From NCBI GenBank assembly GCA_965644315.1, contig CBFFRQ010000057.1, forward strand, positions 620,001-684,000: 64,000 nucleotides of DNA, given 5' to 3'. Under the pieces are notes generated by a model. That model was not told the origin of the DNA, searched no databases, and was given only the letters and a program-made list of their open reading frames with translations. Positions 29,259-39,070 of the stretch are shown piece by piece. The DNA is from Caecitellus pseudoparvulus (Eukaryota > Bigyra: Bicosoecida). Position 1 is the stretch's first letter. Each line of letters opens with the position of its first letter. Made by a program: the position numbers and the translations under genes.

Positions 29259-30901
29259 ATGGACGCCATCTGCGCCTTGCCGTTTCAGGCCGTGAATACA
29301 GCAGCTACATACCTCGTGTTTGTGGCGAGAGTATCGCTCGCCTTCGCTCTGGGCGTTGTGAGAAAGGCCTGTGCCTGGGCGTGGTGGGCGACCTGCTTGC
29401 CGTACCACGGGACGCTGTACGCTCTGACCTGGGTCGCGTGCCTCGTTGGGGTGTGTCTCTCGGCCTATGGGTACGCAAAGGTCCTCATGTGCACCGCTCG
29501 CCGAGGTCCCCGGCTTCGGGAAGCCCTTGAAACGAGTGGACCAGCCAAAGTATCAGTCGTCGTGGGAGGTGAGCACCATACGTGACAGCGTTTGCCCCCA
29601 CCTGCCGTGCTATCACCCAGCCCCGCAACTGCTGCAGCGTACAATGAGGAGCGTAACATTGCCAGGGTCTTGCGCATGCTTGACTCTCACGCTACGGTGA
29701 GGGCACTCGCCTGGCGTGCAGCAGCGACGCTGCGCTCGTGCCACCCTCCAGCCGTCCTGCCCCCACGCAGGAGCGAGAGGCGGTGGAAGTCATCGTCGTG
29801 GACGGGAACAGCACAGACGGCACCTGTGATAAGGTGAAAGCGACTCCAGTGCGCCTCCCAGTGCGCCTGCTGTCGGGTGTGACTGGGCGTGGGACGACGC
29901 AGAATGCGGGTGCGGCGGCAGCCACAGGAGACATCCTCCTCTTCCTACATGCCGATACACAGCTGCCACTGGGTTATGACCACATGATCCGAGAAGCTGT
30001 GCGTGATCCAGGTGTCGTGGCGGGGGCGTTTTCTTTTGCGGTGGACACAGGCGTCTTGGAAGGGCCTGTCCCCACTGGCCTGTCCACGATGGCTGCATTC
30101 GCGCAGTGGAGAAGTGTGACATTCCAGCTACCCTATGGGGACCAGGCCCTGTTCATGACCAAAGGCCGCTGGGCAGACCATGGTCCGTTTCCTGACAGCA
30201 TTATGATGGAGGACTTCCACCTCGTGGGGGCCCTGCGTCAGGCAGCGGTTGCCGAGGGCGGTCGTGTCGTGACGCTCCCCGCGCCAGCGCTCTGCTCCCC
30301 CCGCCGCTGGGAGAAGAACGGAGTGCCATGGAACACATTCTTGAACCAGGCATTTGTCTTTGCATACACTGTCTTGGGCCTCCCTTCCTCCCGCATCTAC
30401 GAATGGTACTACGGCACGAAGCTCCCGGCAGCCGTGCACGCGCGCGACGCCGCTGTACGTGCCGAGAGGGAGCGGCTGGCCAGTCTCGCTGCCACAGCAC
30501 AGTCGCGGCAAGACCTGACTGAACTGGCCCGCTTGCGTGCCCGGGCCTCAGGCAGTGACGGGGCGCTGGCAGCACGCGAAGTGTGGAGGAGCAGCGTGCC
30601 CTCCTTGCCCTCAGTTCCCAGGCACCTCGCTGCAGGTGACAAGGAAGGCTACTGGTCCCCCCCTCGCTCGAGCCTGCGCCGGCGAGGTTCCCCCACGGCT
30701 GCCTTGGACTCGTTGGATGGCAGCGATGACCCGAAGCCACAACGAGCCACACATGCGAACCACAGCCCCCGACGGCAGCAGAAGTGCGAAGCACTGCTTG
30801 GCCGCATGAGCGAATTGGCATCGCAGCTGAAAGCGAACGTCAGCCCGCAACGCAGCGTCCGAGGCACACCTGCCACAAGCCGCAGCGCCTCTCCAGCCTA
30901 G
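29259..30901 (+). CDS. Membrane-anchored family 2 glycosyltransferase (TIGR04283-like)
   Basis: Exons 29259-29568, 29638-29696, 29771-30901, about 499 aa. Introns are 69 and 74 nt (GTGAGC, GTGAGG). The first 85 residues carry two hydrophobic helices (TYLVFVARVSLAFALGVV and YALTWVACLVGVCLSAYGY). The GT-A domain follows: VSVVVGAYNEERNIARVL, VEVIVVDGNSTDGT, GRGTTQNAGAAAATGDILLFLHADTQLP, LPYGDQALFM, MMEDFHL. The NAGA..A.GDILLFLHADT and PYGDQALF blocks are typical of the bacterial/cyanobacterial and algal TIGR04283 glycosyltransferases. The C-terminal 170 residues are disordered and rich in Ser and Arg. The acceptor is unknown. The two N-terminal membrane helices look like a lineage-specific addition to a bacterial-type enzyme. 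Confidence 0.85.
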
Positions 30902-31008
30902 CGGCCATGTTTGCATTGCATATCGGGCAGGATGCACAGCCAGAACACGCCGAGCTGGAGGCGGCGGCGTGAGCCCCCCCATCCTCCGCTGAAAGCTGAC
31001 CAACAGCT

Positions 31009-31623
31009 TCAATCCTCGTGTCCAGGCTGTGCTGCTGATGCAAGGGCGTTGTCCTCGAGAAGAGAGGCTGGCAACAGGAAAGGACTGCCCTTCCACCTCG
31101 TCAACAGAACTACCAATGCAACTGCTGCGAGCAATGCCAGAGTCAAGGCTTTCCACAAAGACCACACACCACCTGGCACTCCTGCACTTATGGGATCCAG
31201 CACAATGTTGAAAACAGCCTCCTTCCGTTCCGGAGCGAGGGGGGATGCGACACCCTCAACTTTGGCCCACAACGACAGCTGAGCAGGCTCGCCATCAGGC
31301 GTGAGGACCACCCCCTGCGATGTGCTACGGACGACAAGCTTCTCTGTGTTCAGAAGCCGCCGTAAGGAACCAGACGGCACCGCAGGCTTGCCGCTGGCAG
31401 GGGTCAGCCGCATTGTAAACACGGTGGGCATGCTTGCCGGGTAGGACACTCGAACCTCGTACTCAGTGTTGGGCTCCAGGTCACAGAAGGAAAGGGCGTG
31501 CTTGGTCCCCAGTGGCATCCGCTGGTTCTGCAGCGTCACTGACGGCCGCAGACACGCATGACTAGCCGCCCTGCTGTCTGCCGCGATGAAAAAGAGACAG
31601 GCAAGCCACAGCCACCTTGGCAT
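31009..31623 (-). CDS. Small type I membrane protein of unknown function
   Basis: 204 aa, single exon. Residues 1-20 are a signal peptide (W-L-W-L-A-C-L-F-F-I-A-A-D). The lumenal part has a beta-rich, fibronectin-III-like cadence (F-C-D-L-E-P-N-T-E-Y-E-V-R-V-S-Y-P) followed by a motif R-R-L-L-N-T-E-K-L-V, and then a transmembrane helix near 150-172 (ALTLALLAAVALVVLL) and a 30-residue cytosolic tail. I recall plant and protist membrane proteins sharing a LLNTEKL motif but cannot name the family securely. The start is supported by the GCGGAAGTT element 7 nt upstream. Confidence 0.65.
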   Translation of the reverse strand: MPRWLWLACLFFIAADSRAASHACLRPSVTLQNQRMPLGTKHALSFCDLEPNTEYEVRVSYPASMPTVFTMRLTPASGKPAVPSGSLRRLLNTEKLVVRSTSQGVVLTPDGEPAQLSLWAKVEGVASPLAPERKEAVFNIVLDPISAGVPGGVWSLWKALTLALLAAVALVVLLTRWKGSPFLLPASLLEDNALASAAQPGHED

Positions 31624-31997
31624 CGCTCAACTTCCGCACGCTCGACTCCACAGACCACAGAAAACATAAACCCTGGGTAATGACGTTCATATGGAAACTA
31701 TCACGCATCCTTCTTTCCATGCTGCTTCTTTTGTCTGGTCCAGCATCATGTTCAACGGCCGAGGCTTGTGAACAATTGACGCCAGCAGGAAAAGCGGGGC
31801 AAAAAGAATCAGCAGTACTCGGGATTCCCGTGTAGTCCCCTACCACAGTACTAACCGAGCTCGGCCCAGCTTGGCTTCCGGGTGCGGAATGGATCCGGGC
31901 ATATCCTGGGCGATGTGACCGCTGCTGAGAAGAGGAGTGCAAGCAACGTATATAGGTCATGCAATACTGAAGAGCCGACCGGACGAAGCAGTGGGCG
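31624..31997. promoter_or_regulatory. Divergent promoter region with a TATATA box toward the repeat protein gene
   Basis: 374 nt between divergent genes. On the plus strand TATATAGG (31949-31956) lies about 45 nt before the first ATG of the tandem-repeat protein, a sensible TATA-box distance. On the minus side, the GCGGAAGT element adjoins the small membrane protein start. Confidence 0.45.
31630..31637 (-). promoter_or_regulatory. GCGGAAGT element just upstream of the small membrane protein ATG
   Basis: Sense-strand GTGCGGAAGTTGAGCG directly precedes the start codon. Matches the recurring GCGGAA[A/G]TTG core. Confidence 0.4.
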
Positions 31998-34900
31998 ATG
32001 GTTGGCGGCCATCCTCGGCTCGCGGCGCTGCATTCCCGACGCAAAGCCAAACGTGCAAACAATGCGAACGGTGATGGGGTGTTGGTAGATGTGCTTTCGA
32101 TCGGCTGGGAAGCCAGGGCTGCTGGCCAAGCTCCCATACGAGCCCGCGCGAGCTGTAGTTTCCGGGCAGGCAGCCGTGGCTTGTCGCAGCAACTTGCCAT
32201 GGACAGCCCGAAGAGCAGGACTCGCTCTGCAAGTTTCGTGGGCATCCCTGAGAAATGGCGACCCTCGTGGCCTGGCGCACCAGCTGGTCCTGCGGAGGGC
32301 GAACCCCGCCAGGTGCCGCGAGCCACAACACCTCCGCGCAGACACACGGTGGCTGCTCGAGCACCCGGCTCACACGTGGCTCCGCTGCAGCCTTTCCTTC
32401 AGAAAGGCTTACATGCACCTGAACATGAATCATCCGGGCCTCCAGGTACAGGTCCCTTGCCTGTAGGGCCTGAGGTGCCTGAGGACAAGGGTGAAGCTGC
32501 CGCTGTGTCGCATGCAACTGAAGCTGCACAGACCCCGCCACGAAACCCAGTGGGGCCAGCGAAAGCCGCTGAGAAACGCGGCAAGCTCGGAAGCTCTGGC
32601 CCTGGGCATCCTTCTGGGCACCCGACCAGCCCACCGCGAAAACTCCCAGCTTCACCGCTCAGCCCACAGGCCCGTGGTGCAAGCCACAACCAACGGCCTA
32701 TGAAGGTGCAGCCTCCGACGAGCGGGCCCCGACCTAGGCAAGCCACCGCAACTGCTGCTCTGACTCCCTCTCCAGAGAAAACTGCACAGCTCCCTCACCC
32801 TGCGGTGCCGCCTCCCCCAGGCATGTCAAAGCCATCCGGGCATCGAGCTGCGGGCCAAGCGGATACGGCGCCTGCATCCCACAGCACGTCCCTTGCACGC
32901 AGTGGCCCCCCACAACGCGCCAACTTGCCAGACCACTACTTCGCGCCTTTCGGGGCGGGAGAGCTGCAGGGCTTGTCGCCTTCCCAACAAGGTCTGCCTT
33001 CTCCACCCACTGACGAGAGCCGACCTCCCACCTCCCCTGAACCTGAAGCGTCACTCCCTCGAAGCCCCCAAGCTTCCCTGGCGCACGCAAGGGCCTTGGT
33101 TCAGCAACTGCAATCGTTGGCACCATCTTCGCCCCCACCAGCTCCCCCAGCCTCTCCTGATTGGATTGTGCAGGCTGACGCAGCAGAGGCAGAAGCAGCC
33201 GCCGGTCTGACCGTTCTGTCAGGTCTCACCTCAACGCCAGTGCCTCACGACGCCCTGGTGGCCCAAGCATCTCCAGAGCAGAGCGCCTCTCCCCCGCAGC
33301 CGCTGCATGACACTGTCAGGCAGTGGCAGAAAGACGTCAAGGGGCCCTCCTGGGAGGATGTGCATAGCAGCGTGAAGGCTGCCAAGGACGCAGCCAGCGA
33401 TTTGGCCATGTCACCCTCACGGGCAGCCAAAGCCGCTGCCATGCAAGAAGCCCCTGAGCAGTCACCTCCGAGAGTCCCATCACCGACGCAGCAGTCCCCC
33501 GAACAATCCCTGCAAAGCCTGCTGGCCATGCCTGACATTGCTCCTCTCACCGAAGCCCTCAGCCCCCCCCCTGCTGCCCCAGCAACTTCGACTCCGCCGC
33601 AAGCACAAGAGCTGCCTTCGGATACCGATGTTTCTTCTCTGTTGCAGCCATTGGCATCTGGGTCCCCGGTGGCAACAGTCCACGCTCAGTGGGGCCAGGC
33701 TGCAATTGAAGCACGCAGCTCGAGTCGGGCTGCACAGCCCACCAGCTCAATCCGACCTCCCGACACAGAGCAGATTAAACCACTTGCCTCTGCGTCGGCG
33801 CTGTCAGACTTGCGCTCCCCTCCTCGCCAAACTGTATTTGTGAGAAAGGAGGGAACACCCAGCCGCTACCTGACACACACATCTGCACGAACCCCCCCCA
33901 GAGCCTCCCACTTTGCCACCGATACACAAGGCTTGCGAAGGGGCCCTCAGTCTCTGACTAACACGTACTCTCAACCACGGTCGCCGGCGTATGGTGGTGC
34001 GTCAGGGCGTGCTGTGACGTCACCGGGTCGGGGCCGGCCCACGACGGGTACGGCCATGACCAGTGGCGGGGGCGGGGGCGGTGCGCCACGGTCGCCGGCG
34101 TATGGTGGTGTGTCAGGGCGTGCTGTGACGTCACCGGGTCGGGGCCGGCCCACGACGGGTACGGCCATGACCAGTGGCGGGGGCGGGGGCAGCAGCGGTG
34201 CGCCACGGTCGCCGGCGTATGGTGGTGCATCAGGGCGTGCTGTGACGTCACCGGGTCGGGGCCGGCCCACGACGGGTACGGCCATGACCAGTGGCGGGGG
34301 CGGGGGCGGTGCGCCACGGTCGCCGGCGTATGGTGGTGCATCAGGGCGTGCTGTGACGTCACCGGGTCGGGGCCGGCCCACGACGGGTACGGCCATGACC
34401 AGTGGCGGGGGCGGGGGCGGTGCGCCACGGTCGCCGGCGTATGGTGGTGCATCAGGGCGTGCTGTGACGTCACCGGGTCGGGGCCGGCCCACGACGGGTA
34501 CGGCCATGACCAGTGGCGGGGGCGGGGGCGGTGCGCCACGGTCGCCGGCGTATGGTGGTGCATCAGGGCGTGCTGTGACGTCACCGGGTCGGGGCCGGCC
34601 CACGACGGGTACGGCCATGACCAGTGGCGGGGGCGGGGGCGGTGCGCCACGGTCGCCGGCGTATGGTGGTGCATCAGGGCGTGCTGTGACGTCACCGGGT
34701 CGGGGCCGGCCCACGACGGGTACGGCCATGACCAGTGGCGGGGGCGGTGCGCCACGGTCGCCGGCGTATGGTGGTGCATCAGGGCGTGCTGTGACGTCAC
34801 CGGGTCGGGGCCGGCCCACGACGGGTACGGCCATGACCAGTGGCGGGGGCGGGGGCGGTGCGCCACGGTCGCCGGCGTATGGTGGTGCATCAGGGCGTGC

Positions 34901-36077
34901 TGTGACGTCACCGGGTCGGGGCCGGCCCACGACGGGTACGGCCATGACCAGTGGCGGGGGCGGGGGCGGTGCGCCACGGTCGCCGGCGTATGGTGGTGTG
35001 TCAGGGCGTGCTGTGACGTCACCGGGTCGGGGCCGGCCCACGACGGGTACGGCCATGACCAGTGGCGGGGGCGGGGGCAGCAGCGGTGCGCCACGGTCGC
35101 CGGCGTATGGCAGTTTGAAAGGGTCAAGCAGGTACAGTCAGCAAGGCAGCTGGTCCCAAGGGGCACACGCAAGTCCTCAGAACTCACGCACCCCAGATCG
35201 TGTGCTGCGCAGCGCGTCGGGGCCTAGCCAACCACTTGCTGGAATCCGTAGCCAAGCTGCGTCACCTCCACAGATGCCTGCCATGCGTAGCACTGGCAGG
35301 GACAAGCCAGCACCTCACCGGTCACGAGTCATGACGAGGCAGACTGGGGTGAGCACGGGGTACTCCCCAGCTCCACCCTCAAACAACAGCTCAGGGCCAC
35401 TGGCAAGCAAGGCAGCTGGAGTGGCCTACGGACAGAGCCCCAGTCACACGCCTGCCGTCGGTTCCACGAGACGTGGCACTCCAGGGGTGCGCTTCCGTGG
35501 CATTCCACCGATGGAAAGTGCACCTCCGGTAGGGACTCGGAAGTCACTCCTGTCGAGCCCGGGGGCGTCTGGGAAGACGACCTTCCCTCCTGGGCCAAAG
35601 TTGGACCCAAGCCTGGCTGAGAGGGACTCCTTGCCACCAAGCAAGACTGCCAAGACGCCTCCAAAACGGCGCTCGCCGTCGCCTGTGCCAACCACCCCCA
35701 CACTTGGGCCCCCTCCTGGATACACCAACCTGCGACGGTCCTCTTCGCCGCCAGCTGTGAGACTGGCCAGGCGGCCCAGCAGGCCTCTGCTGAGTGAGAA
35801 AAACGTGGGCAGCGAAGCAGCTTCCAGGAGCCTACAGCGGGGCGGTGGCCGCAGGACCCAGTCCCAAGGAGGACAGCCCTCCAGCATTCCGCGACGAAGG
35901 GGACCAGCATTTGAGAGCCGCCCACCTGTAGTGCACCAGCGCCAGGCTGCTGTGCCCGGGCAGCGCGCTGCGGCGACTCAACGCACAGCTGAGCTGCAGT
36001 CAAACAAAGACAGACTTGAGGCTCTTCGTGCTGAACTGGAGCGCCTGGAGGTCCGCCCTGTGTCCCCCGTTCAGTAG
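31998..36077 (+). CDS. Large disordered Ser/Pro-rich protein with ten tandem 37-residue repeats
   Basis: Open for 1359 aa from the first ATG; the in-frame ATG at 32199 (MDSPKSRTRSASF) is an equally good start because the preceding 67 residues look like translated leader. No globular domain was recognised. The protein is dominated by Ser, Pro, Ala and Gln with many S-P sites, suggesting cytoskeletal or scaffold roles under proline-directed kinases (inference). Residues about 660-1030 are ten near-identical repeats (unit PRSPAYGG[A/V]SGRAVTSPGRGR... ending in poly-Gly-Ala). Short basic S-P motifs follow, and a C-terminal helix (NKDRLEALRAELERLEV) is the only clear coiled segment. The stop is 5 nt from that of the convergent gene. 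Confidence 0.65.
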   Translation: MVGGHPRLAALHSRRKAKRANNANGDGVLVDVLSIGWEARAAGQAPIRARASCSFRAGSRGLSQQLAMDSPKSRTRSASFVGIPEKWRPSWPGAPAGPAEGEPRQVPRATTPPRRHTVAARAPGSHVAPLQPFLQKGLHAPEHESSGPPGTGPLPVGPEVPEDKGEAAAVSHATEAAQTPPRNPVGPAKAAEKRGKLGSSGPGHPSGHPTSPPRKLPASPLSPQARGASHNQRPMKVQPPTSGPRPRQATATAALTPSPEKTAQLPHPAVPPPPGMSKPSGHRAAGQADTAPASHSTSLARSGPPQRANLPDHYFAPFGAGELQGLSPSQQGLPSPPTDESRPPTSPEPEASLPRSPQASLAHARALVQQLQSLAPSSPPPAPPASPDWIVQADAAEAEAAAGLTVLSGLTSTPVPHDALVAQASPEQSASPPQPLHDTVRQWQKDVKGPSWEDVHSSVKAAKDAASDLAMSPSRAAKAAAMQEAPEQSPPRVPSPTQQSPEQSLQSLLAMPDIAPLTEALSPPPAAPATSTPPQAQELPSDTDVSSLLQPLASGSPVATVHAQWGQAAIEARSSSRAAQPTSSIRPPDTEQIKPLASASALSDLRSPPRQTVFVRKEGTPSRYLTHTSARTPPRASHFATDTQGLRRGPQSLTNTYSQPRSPAYGGASGRAVTSPGRGRPTTGTAMTSGGGGGGAPRSPAYGGVSGRAVTSPGRGRPTTGTAMTSGGGGGSSGAPRSPAYGGASGRAVTSPGRGRPTTGTAMTSGGGGGGAPRSPAYGGASGRAVTSPGRGRPTTGTAMTSGGGGGGAPRSPAYGGASGRAVTSPGRGRPTTGTAMTSGGGGGGAPRSPAYGGASGRAVTSPGRGRPTTGTAMTSGGGGGGAPRSPAYGGASGRAVTSPGRGRPTTGTAMTSGGGGAPRSPAYGGASGRAVTSPGRGRPTTGTAMTSGGGGGGAPRSPAYGGASGRAVTSPGRGRPTTGTAMTSGGGGGGAPRSPAYGGVSGRAVTSPGRGRPTTGTAMTSGGGGGSSGAPRSPAYGSLKGSSRYSQQGSWSQGAHASPQNSRTPDRVLRSASGPSQPLAGIRSQAASPPQMPAMRSTGRDKPAPHRSRVMTRQTGVSTGYSPAPPSNNSSGPLASKAAGVAYGQSPSHTPAVGSTRRGTPGVRFRGIPPMESAPPVGTRKSLLSSPGASGKTTFPPGPKLDPSLAERDSLPPSKTAKTPPKRRSPSPVPTTPTLGPPPGYTNLRRSSSPPAVRLARRPSRPLLSEKNVGSEAASRSLQRGGGRRTQSQGGQPSSIPRRRGPAFESRPPVVHQRQAAVPGQRAAATQRTAELQSNKDRLEALRAELERLEVRPVSPVQ
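33975..35090 (+). repeat. Tandem repeat array, 10 units (7 x 111, 2 x 117, 1 x 105 bp)
   Basis: In-frame minisatellite inside the coding sequence. Units are almost identical at DNA level; variation is confined to the Gly tract (GGGGGG, GGGGGSSG or GGGG) and one Ala/Val position. Units 2 and 10 share both the Val and the SSG variants. A partial eleventh unit (PRSPAYG) follows. Each unit contains the palindrome TGACGTCA. Confidence 0.95.
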
Positions 36078-36082
36078 TGAAT

Positions 36083-37342
36083 TCATCGTTCGGCTTTGCT
36101 TGGCCCAGCGGGCAACGCGGCTGCGCTCAAATCTGCGTCTCGCTGCAGAGCCGCTTGACCCGCCAGGTGTAGCATGGCAGGCAACAGCTGCAGGCGCGCA
36201 CGAGCGTTCACAGGGCCGAGACGGGCCCGCATGGAGGGGTCTGCAAAGTCGCCCTGCACGACCCATTCCCCCATGCTGGAGGCCTCCTCAGCGAGAACGC
36301 GGAACACGGCCTCGTGGGCGTGGGCGTGCTGCAGCAGCACCCACACTGCGTACCGGGACAGGACGGCTCGCATGCGTGCCAGGTGGGGCCGCTCAGCACT
36401 GTTGATGAGGCTCTCCACTTCTGGCGTCAGAGGCTTGTCCAGGTCCATGACGAGGTCCACGGCTCCAGGGGTGGAGGAGAAGGCAGCCCAGGGCATGGCA
36501 GCCTGGACGATGCGGCGCAAGAAGACATCCTCCCCGCTGGCGTTGAAGGAGGACATGAGTCCGTCGATCATGCAATTGCCCAGTGCAGTGCCGTACTCTG
36601 CAGCCGTGGCGTCTTGGCTGGCGGCGTCCTCAGTCCACTTCTTCGCGTGAGCCCTGCGCAGCAAGGTCGGCAAGCCAGCGAAGTCATAGACGCTGGCGCC
36701 TGACGTGTGCCAGGAAGACAGGAAGACGTCCTCATCCAAGGGACCTGGCACGTGTGGCAGGGGCCAGGCGTGCAGGGGCTCCACGGGAGACTCTGCCAGC
36801 ACCTCCGCAACGCTGGCTGCGCTTTCGTTGCCTGTCCCACGAACGCTGCTGGCCAGCACCTTGAAGGACTGGGCACCCATGCCAGCCGGCATCTGGTGCA
36901 GCGCCGCCAGCATGTCGATAGGGTCGAACTTGGACACAATCATGAGCTGGGCGACGAATTGAGACCTGGTCTTCGGCGTCATGGTTTTCATCACCTCTGC
37001 CAGGAAGAAAATACAGCGGGTGCGGTAACCCATGTCTTCGGGCAAGGTGGGGTCCTGGGCGACTCGCCGAAAGGCTGGCAGCAAGTGCTTCATGTCAGTG
37101 TCGCGGTAAAAGTGCAAGAGCACACGCTGCTCGGGCTCTGCAGACCCGAAAGCCTCAACCATGGCGGCCTCGTCGGCATTCACGCTCGACATGAGGCTGT
37201 CAATGACAGCATCCATTTGTGCCTTCAGCGGCATCGCATTGGGACTGGCCGTTCCACTCGAACAAGCGCAAATGGGCTGGAATCCTGGGAGGCGCGCCCT
37301 GAGCGTTGGCATGCGGCTCGAAAGCCTGGCCAAAGCACGCAT
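36083..37342 (-). CDS. Unknown, putatively mitochondrial alpha-helical protein
   Basis: 419 aa from the ATG at 37342; the longer frame begins at TTG. The first 35 residues are rich in Arg, Leu, Ala and Ser with no acidic residue (MRALARLSSRMPTLRARLPG), typical of a mitochondrial presequence. The rest is regular, helix-rich and globular (R-V-L-L-H-F-Y-R-D-T-D-M-K-H-L-L-P-A-F; Y-R-T-R-C-I-F-F-L-A-E-V-M-K), consistent with a helical-repeat protein, but no family was recognised. The start is supported by GCGGAAATTGATTGAG 12 nt upstream on the sense strand. Confidence 0.65.
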   Translation of the reverse strand: MRALARLSSRMPTLRARLPGFQPICACSSGTASPNAMPLKAQMDAVIDSLMSSVNADEAAMVEAFGSAEPEQRVLLHFYRDTDMKHLLPAFRRVAQDPTLPEDMGYRTRCIFFLAEVMKTMTPKTRSQFVAQLMIVSKFDPIDMLAALHQMPAGMGAQSFKVLASSVRGTGNESAASVAEVLAESPVEPLHAWPLPHVPGPLDEDVFLSSWHTSGASVYDFAGLPTLLRRAHAKKWTEDAASQDATAAEYGTALGNCMIDGLMSSFNASGEDVFLRRIVQAAMPWAAFSSTPGAVDLVMDLDKPLTPEVESLINSAERPHLARMRAVLSRYAVWVLLQHAHAHEAVFRVLAEEASSMGEWVVQGDFADPSMRARLGPVNARARLQLLPAMLHLAGQAALQRDADLSAAALPAGPSKAER

Positions 37343-37752
37343 GTTTCTCAATCAATTTCCGCTCCACACCGAAGGCTGCACAGCCGCTGTTCGTGCAAAA
37401 CTGTGCAATATGGGCATCCCACGCACCCAATTGACGCGGTTCAGAGACGTTGGTTCGGGTCTATTGTGAGAGGTCCCTCCATATGTCACGCAGCAGCGCA
37501 GTGGCAGGCTCTGCATGTAAATGCCAGCAGCTGGACGAAGTCTCCGCGTGCAAAGCCAGGGAGGATCCACGAACGCGGCCTGAGGCGAATGACGCACGTG
37601 CCTTTGCATAAAACTGCCCTGGAACGGTCAAAGCCTTGGCAAAGTACACGCGGTGAGCGCCGCGTCAAACTCGAGCAGGCGGCAACGCAGAGGGACTGCC
37701 TGAAGCAACCTCCCTCCAACGCCCTGCCCCACAGGCACCATTGGCACAAACC
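37343..37752. other. Intergenic, promoter of the unknown mitochondrial-type gene and 3' end of the polytopic gene
   Basis: 410 nt between two minus-strand genes. Apart from the GCGGAAAT element at 37355, nothing was recognised; no coding frame with credible composition was seen. Confidence 0.45.
37355..37362 (-). promoter_or_regulatory. GCGGAAAT element upstream of the unknown mitochondrial-type gene
   Basis: Sense GCGGAAATTGATTG, identical over 14 bases to the element before the GT2 gene at 29219. The core ends 12 nt before the ATG at 37342. Confidence 0.4.
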
Positions 37753-38680
37753 TCAAGCAGTTTTCAGCGAGTACTTGTATGCCGCCAGCCCCGCTGCATC
37801 GCGCAACATGCTGTCGCCGCACTGCACGCCCATCACGTAGGCAGCCACGATTGCCGGCACCCCGCACGCCAACCACCAGACATGCACCACCCACAACTCA
37901 TGGGCCACCAACACTGCTGCCCAGTACACTGTGCATGGCAAGTAGCCCATTCCGAGCAGGGCAACCCACTCGGCGTGAGCTGGGACGGCAGCCTGGAGCA
38001 TAGGAGGAATGGCAGTGTACTGGGCGGGGGGCTTGCCGAGGACAATGCTGCCCCAGGGCGCCTGTGCTACAGTGCCCAGCTCCCGCACAGAGCTGAGAGC
38101 CTGAAAGGTGTGCACTGAGTGTGCAACAATGCAGATCTGTGCGGCGGCACGCTTGAGTCGAGTGAGCGCATAGCATTCCCGAGCAGTGCCGGCGCACGCA
38201 CGAGGACCGACGCCACGATAAAGTACGTGACGAGCAGTGGTAAGACACTGTTTGTGTGGTGCAACAAGTACGCTGCGTGGTCTATGGGTTCCGCGTCTCC
38301 GGTGGCGACAATGAAGTGGCAGCAAATGACCAGCAGCGCGATGCCAGCGCAGACGCTGCCAAATCCAGCCTGAAGAAAGGGCACAGGTTCGACGCAGTGC
38401 AACTATGGGTGCGACGTGCCTGCCATGGCGCCGGCCGCGCACCATAATTGAGCGGTAGTACGCTGCTGCCTCTCGCACGATGGTGTCAATGACGGCTTCT
38501 TGCTCTGCGACAGCAGCGTGAAGTTCCCGGAAGTGGAGGGAGTGGCCTGACCTCACTGAAACTAACTCCACGGCCGCCTCTCGAGAGGATGCCTTGCCCC
38601 TCACCTTCTTCGTTCAGAATTCCTCCTTTCATGTCGGGAACCGAAGAGCTGGGGGTGCCAGCTGCCCGCAGCGAGGCCAT
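37753..38680 (-). CDS. Small polytopic membrane protein of unknown function (four exons)
   Basis: Inferred exons 38680-38605, 38504-38443, 38369-38151, and 38100-37753 (or 38061-37753), giving about 234 or 221 aa. The last intron has two usable acceptors (50 or 89 nt long) and is uncertain; earlier introns are 100 and 73 nt (GTGAGG, GTGCGC). The N-terminus MASLRAAGTPSSSVPDMKGG is followed by a short helix (EQEAVIDTIVREAAAYYRSI) and about five hydrophobic segments, for example GFGSVCAGIALLVICCHFIVA, SVLPLLVTYFIVASVLV and WWLACGVPAIVAAYVMG. Y-K-Y-S-L-K-T-A ends the protein. Upstream in-frame ATGs exist to 38812. No family was recognised. Confidence 0.55.
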
Positions 38681-39070
38681 GGCGCGTTTCGGCGACGTTT
38701 CGAGCAGACAAGTACAGGCGCGACGGGCGGTGGGCGCCCTAAAGAAAGCAGTAGGCTCAAAAACACAGAGCATGCCAACGAAACGTGTGTTTTTATTCTT
38801 GGGGCGACACATGTTTTAGCGGGGGCGCGTCACTGCGGTGCTCACATGTAGCTGAGAGAAGGAGTGGTGGAGGATTCGACGCCCAGTGCAACACAAGACA
38901 AGCGAGGACACAATAAAACGTGCAGACCAAGTGACTGCACTTGCAGCCTCCTATCTCAAGTGCATTCACGCTCCGCTGCTTCCTCCGCCCCCCCAATGCC
39001 AGGCCCGCCGCTGGCAGGAGACGCAAGCCAACAAGGTCGGATGCCGCTGCACCTGCCTTGACCCTGCACC
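38681..39070. promoter_or_regulatory. Divergent promoter region, two polytopic membrane protein genes
   Basis: 390 nt between divergent genes. No TATA box or GCGGAAAT element was seen, so not all promoters here use that element. Confidence 0.35.

Noticed and set aside
33958-35187. Long minus-strand frames (361-409 codons) across the tandem repeat
   Set aside because: They exist only because all repeat lengths are multiples of three; composition is a mirror of the plus-strand repeat and there is no domain.
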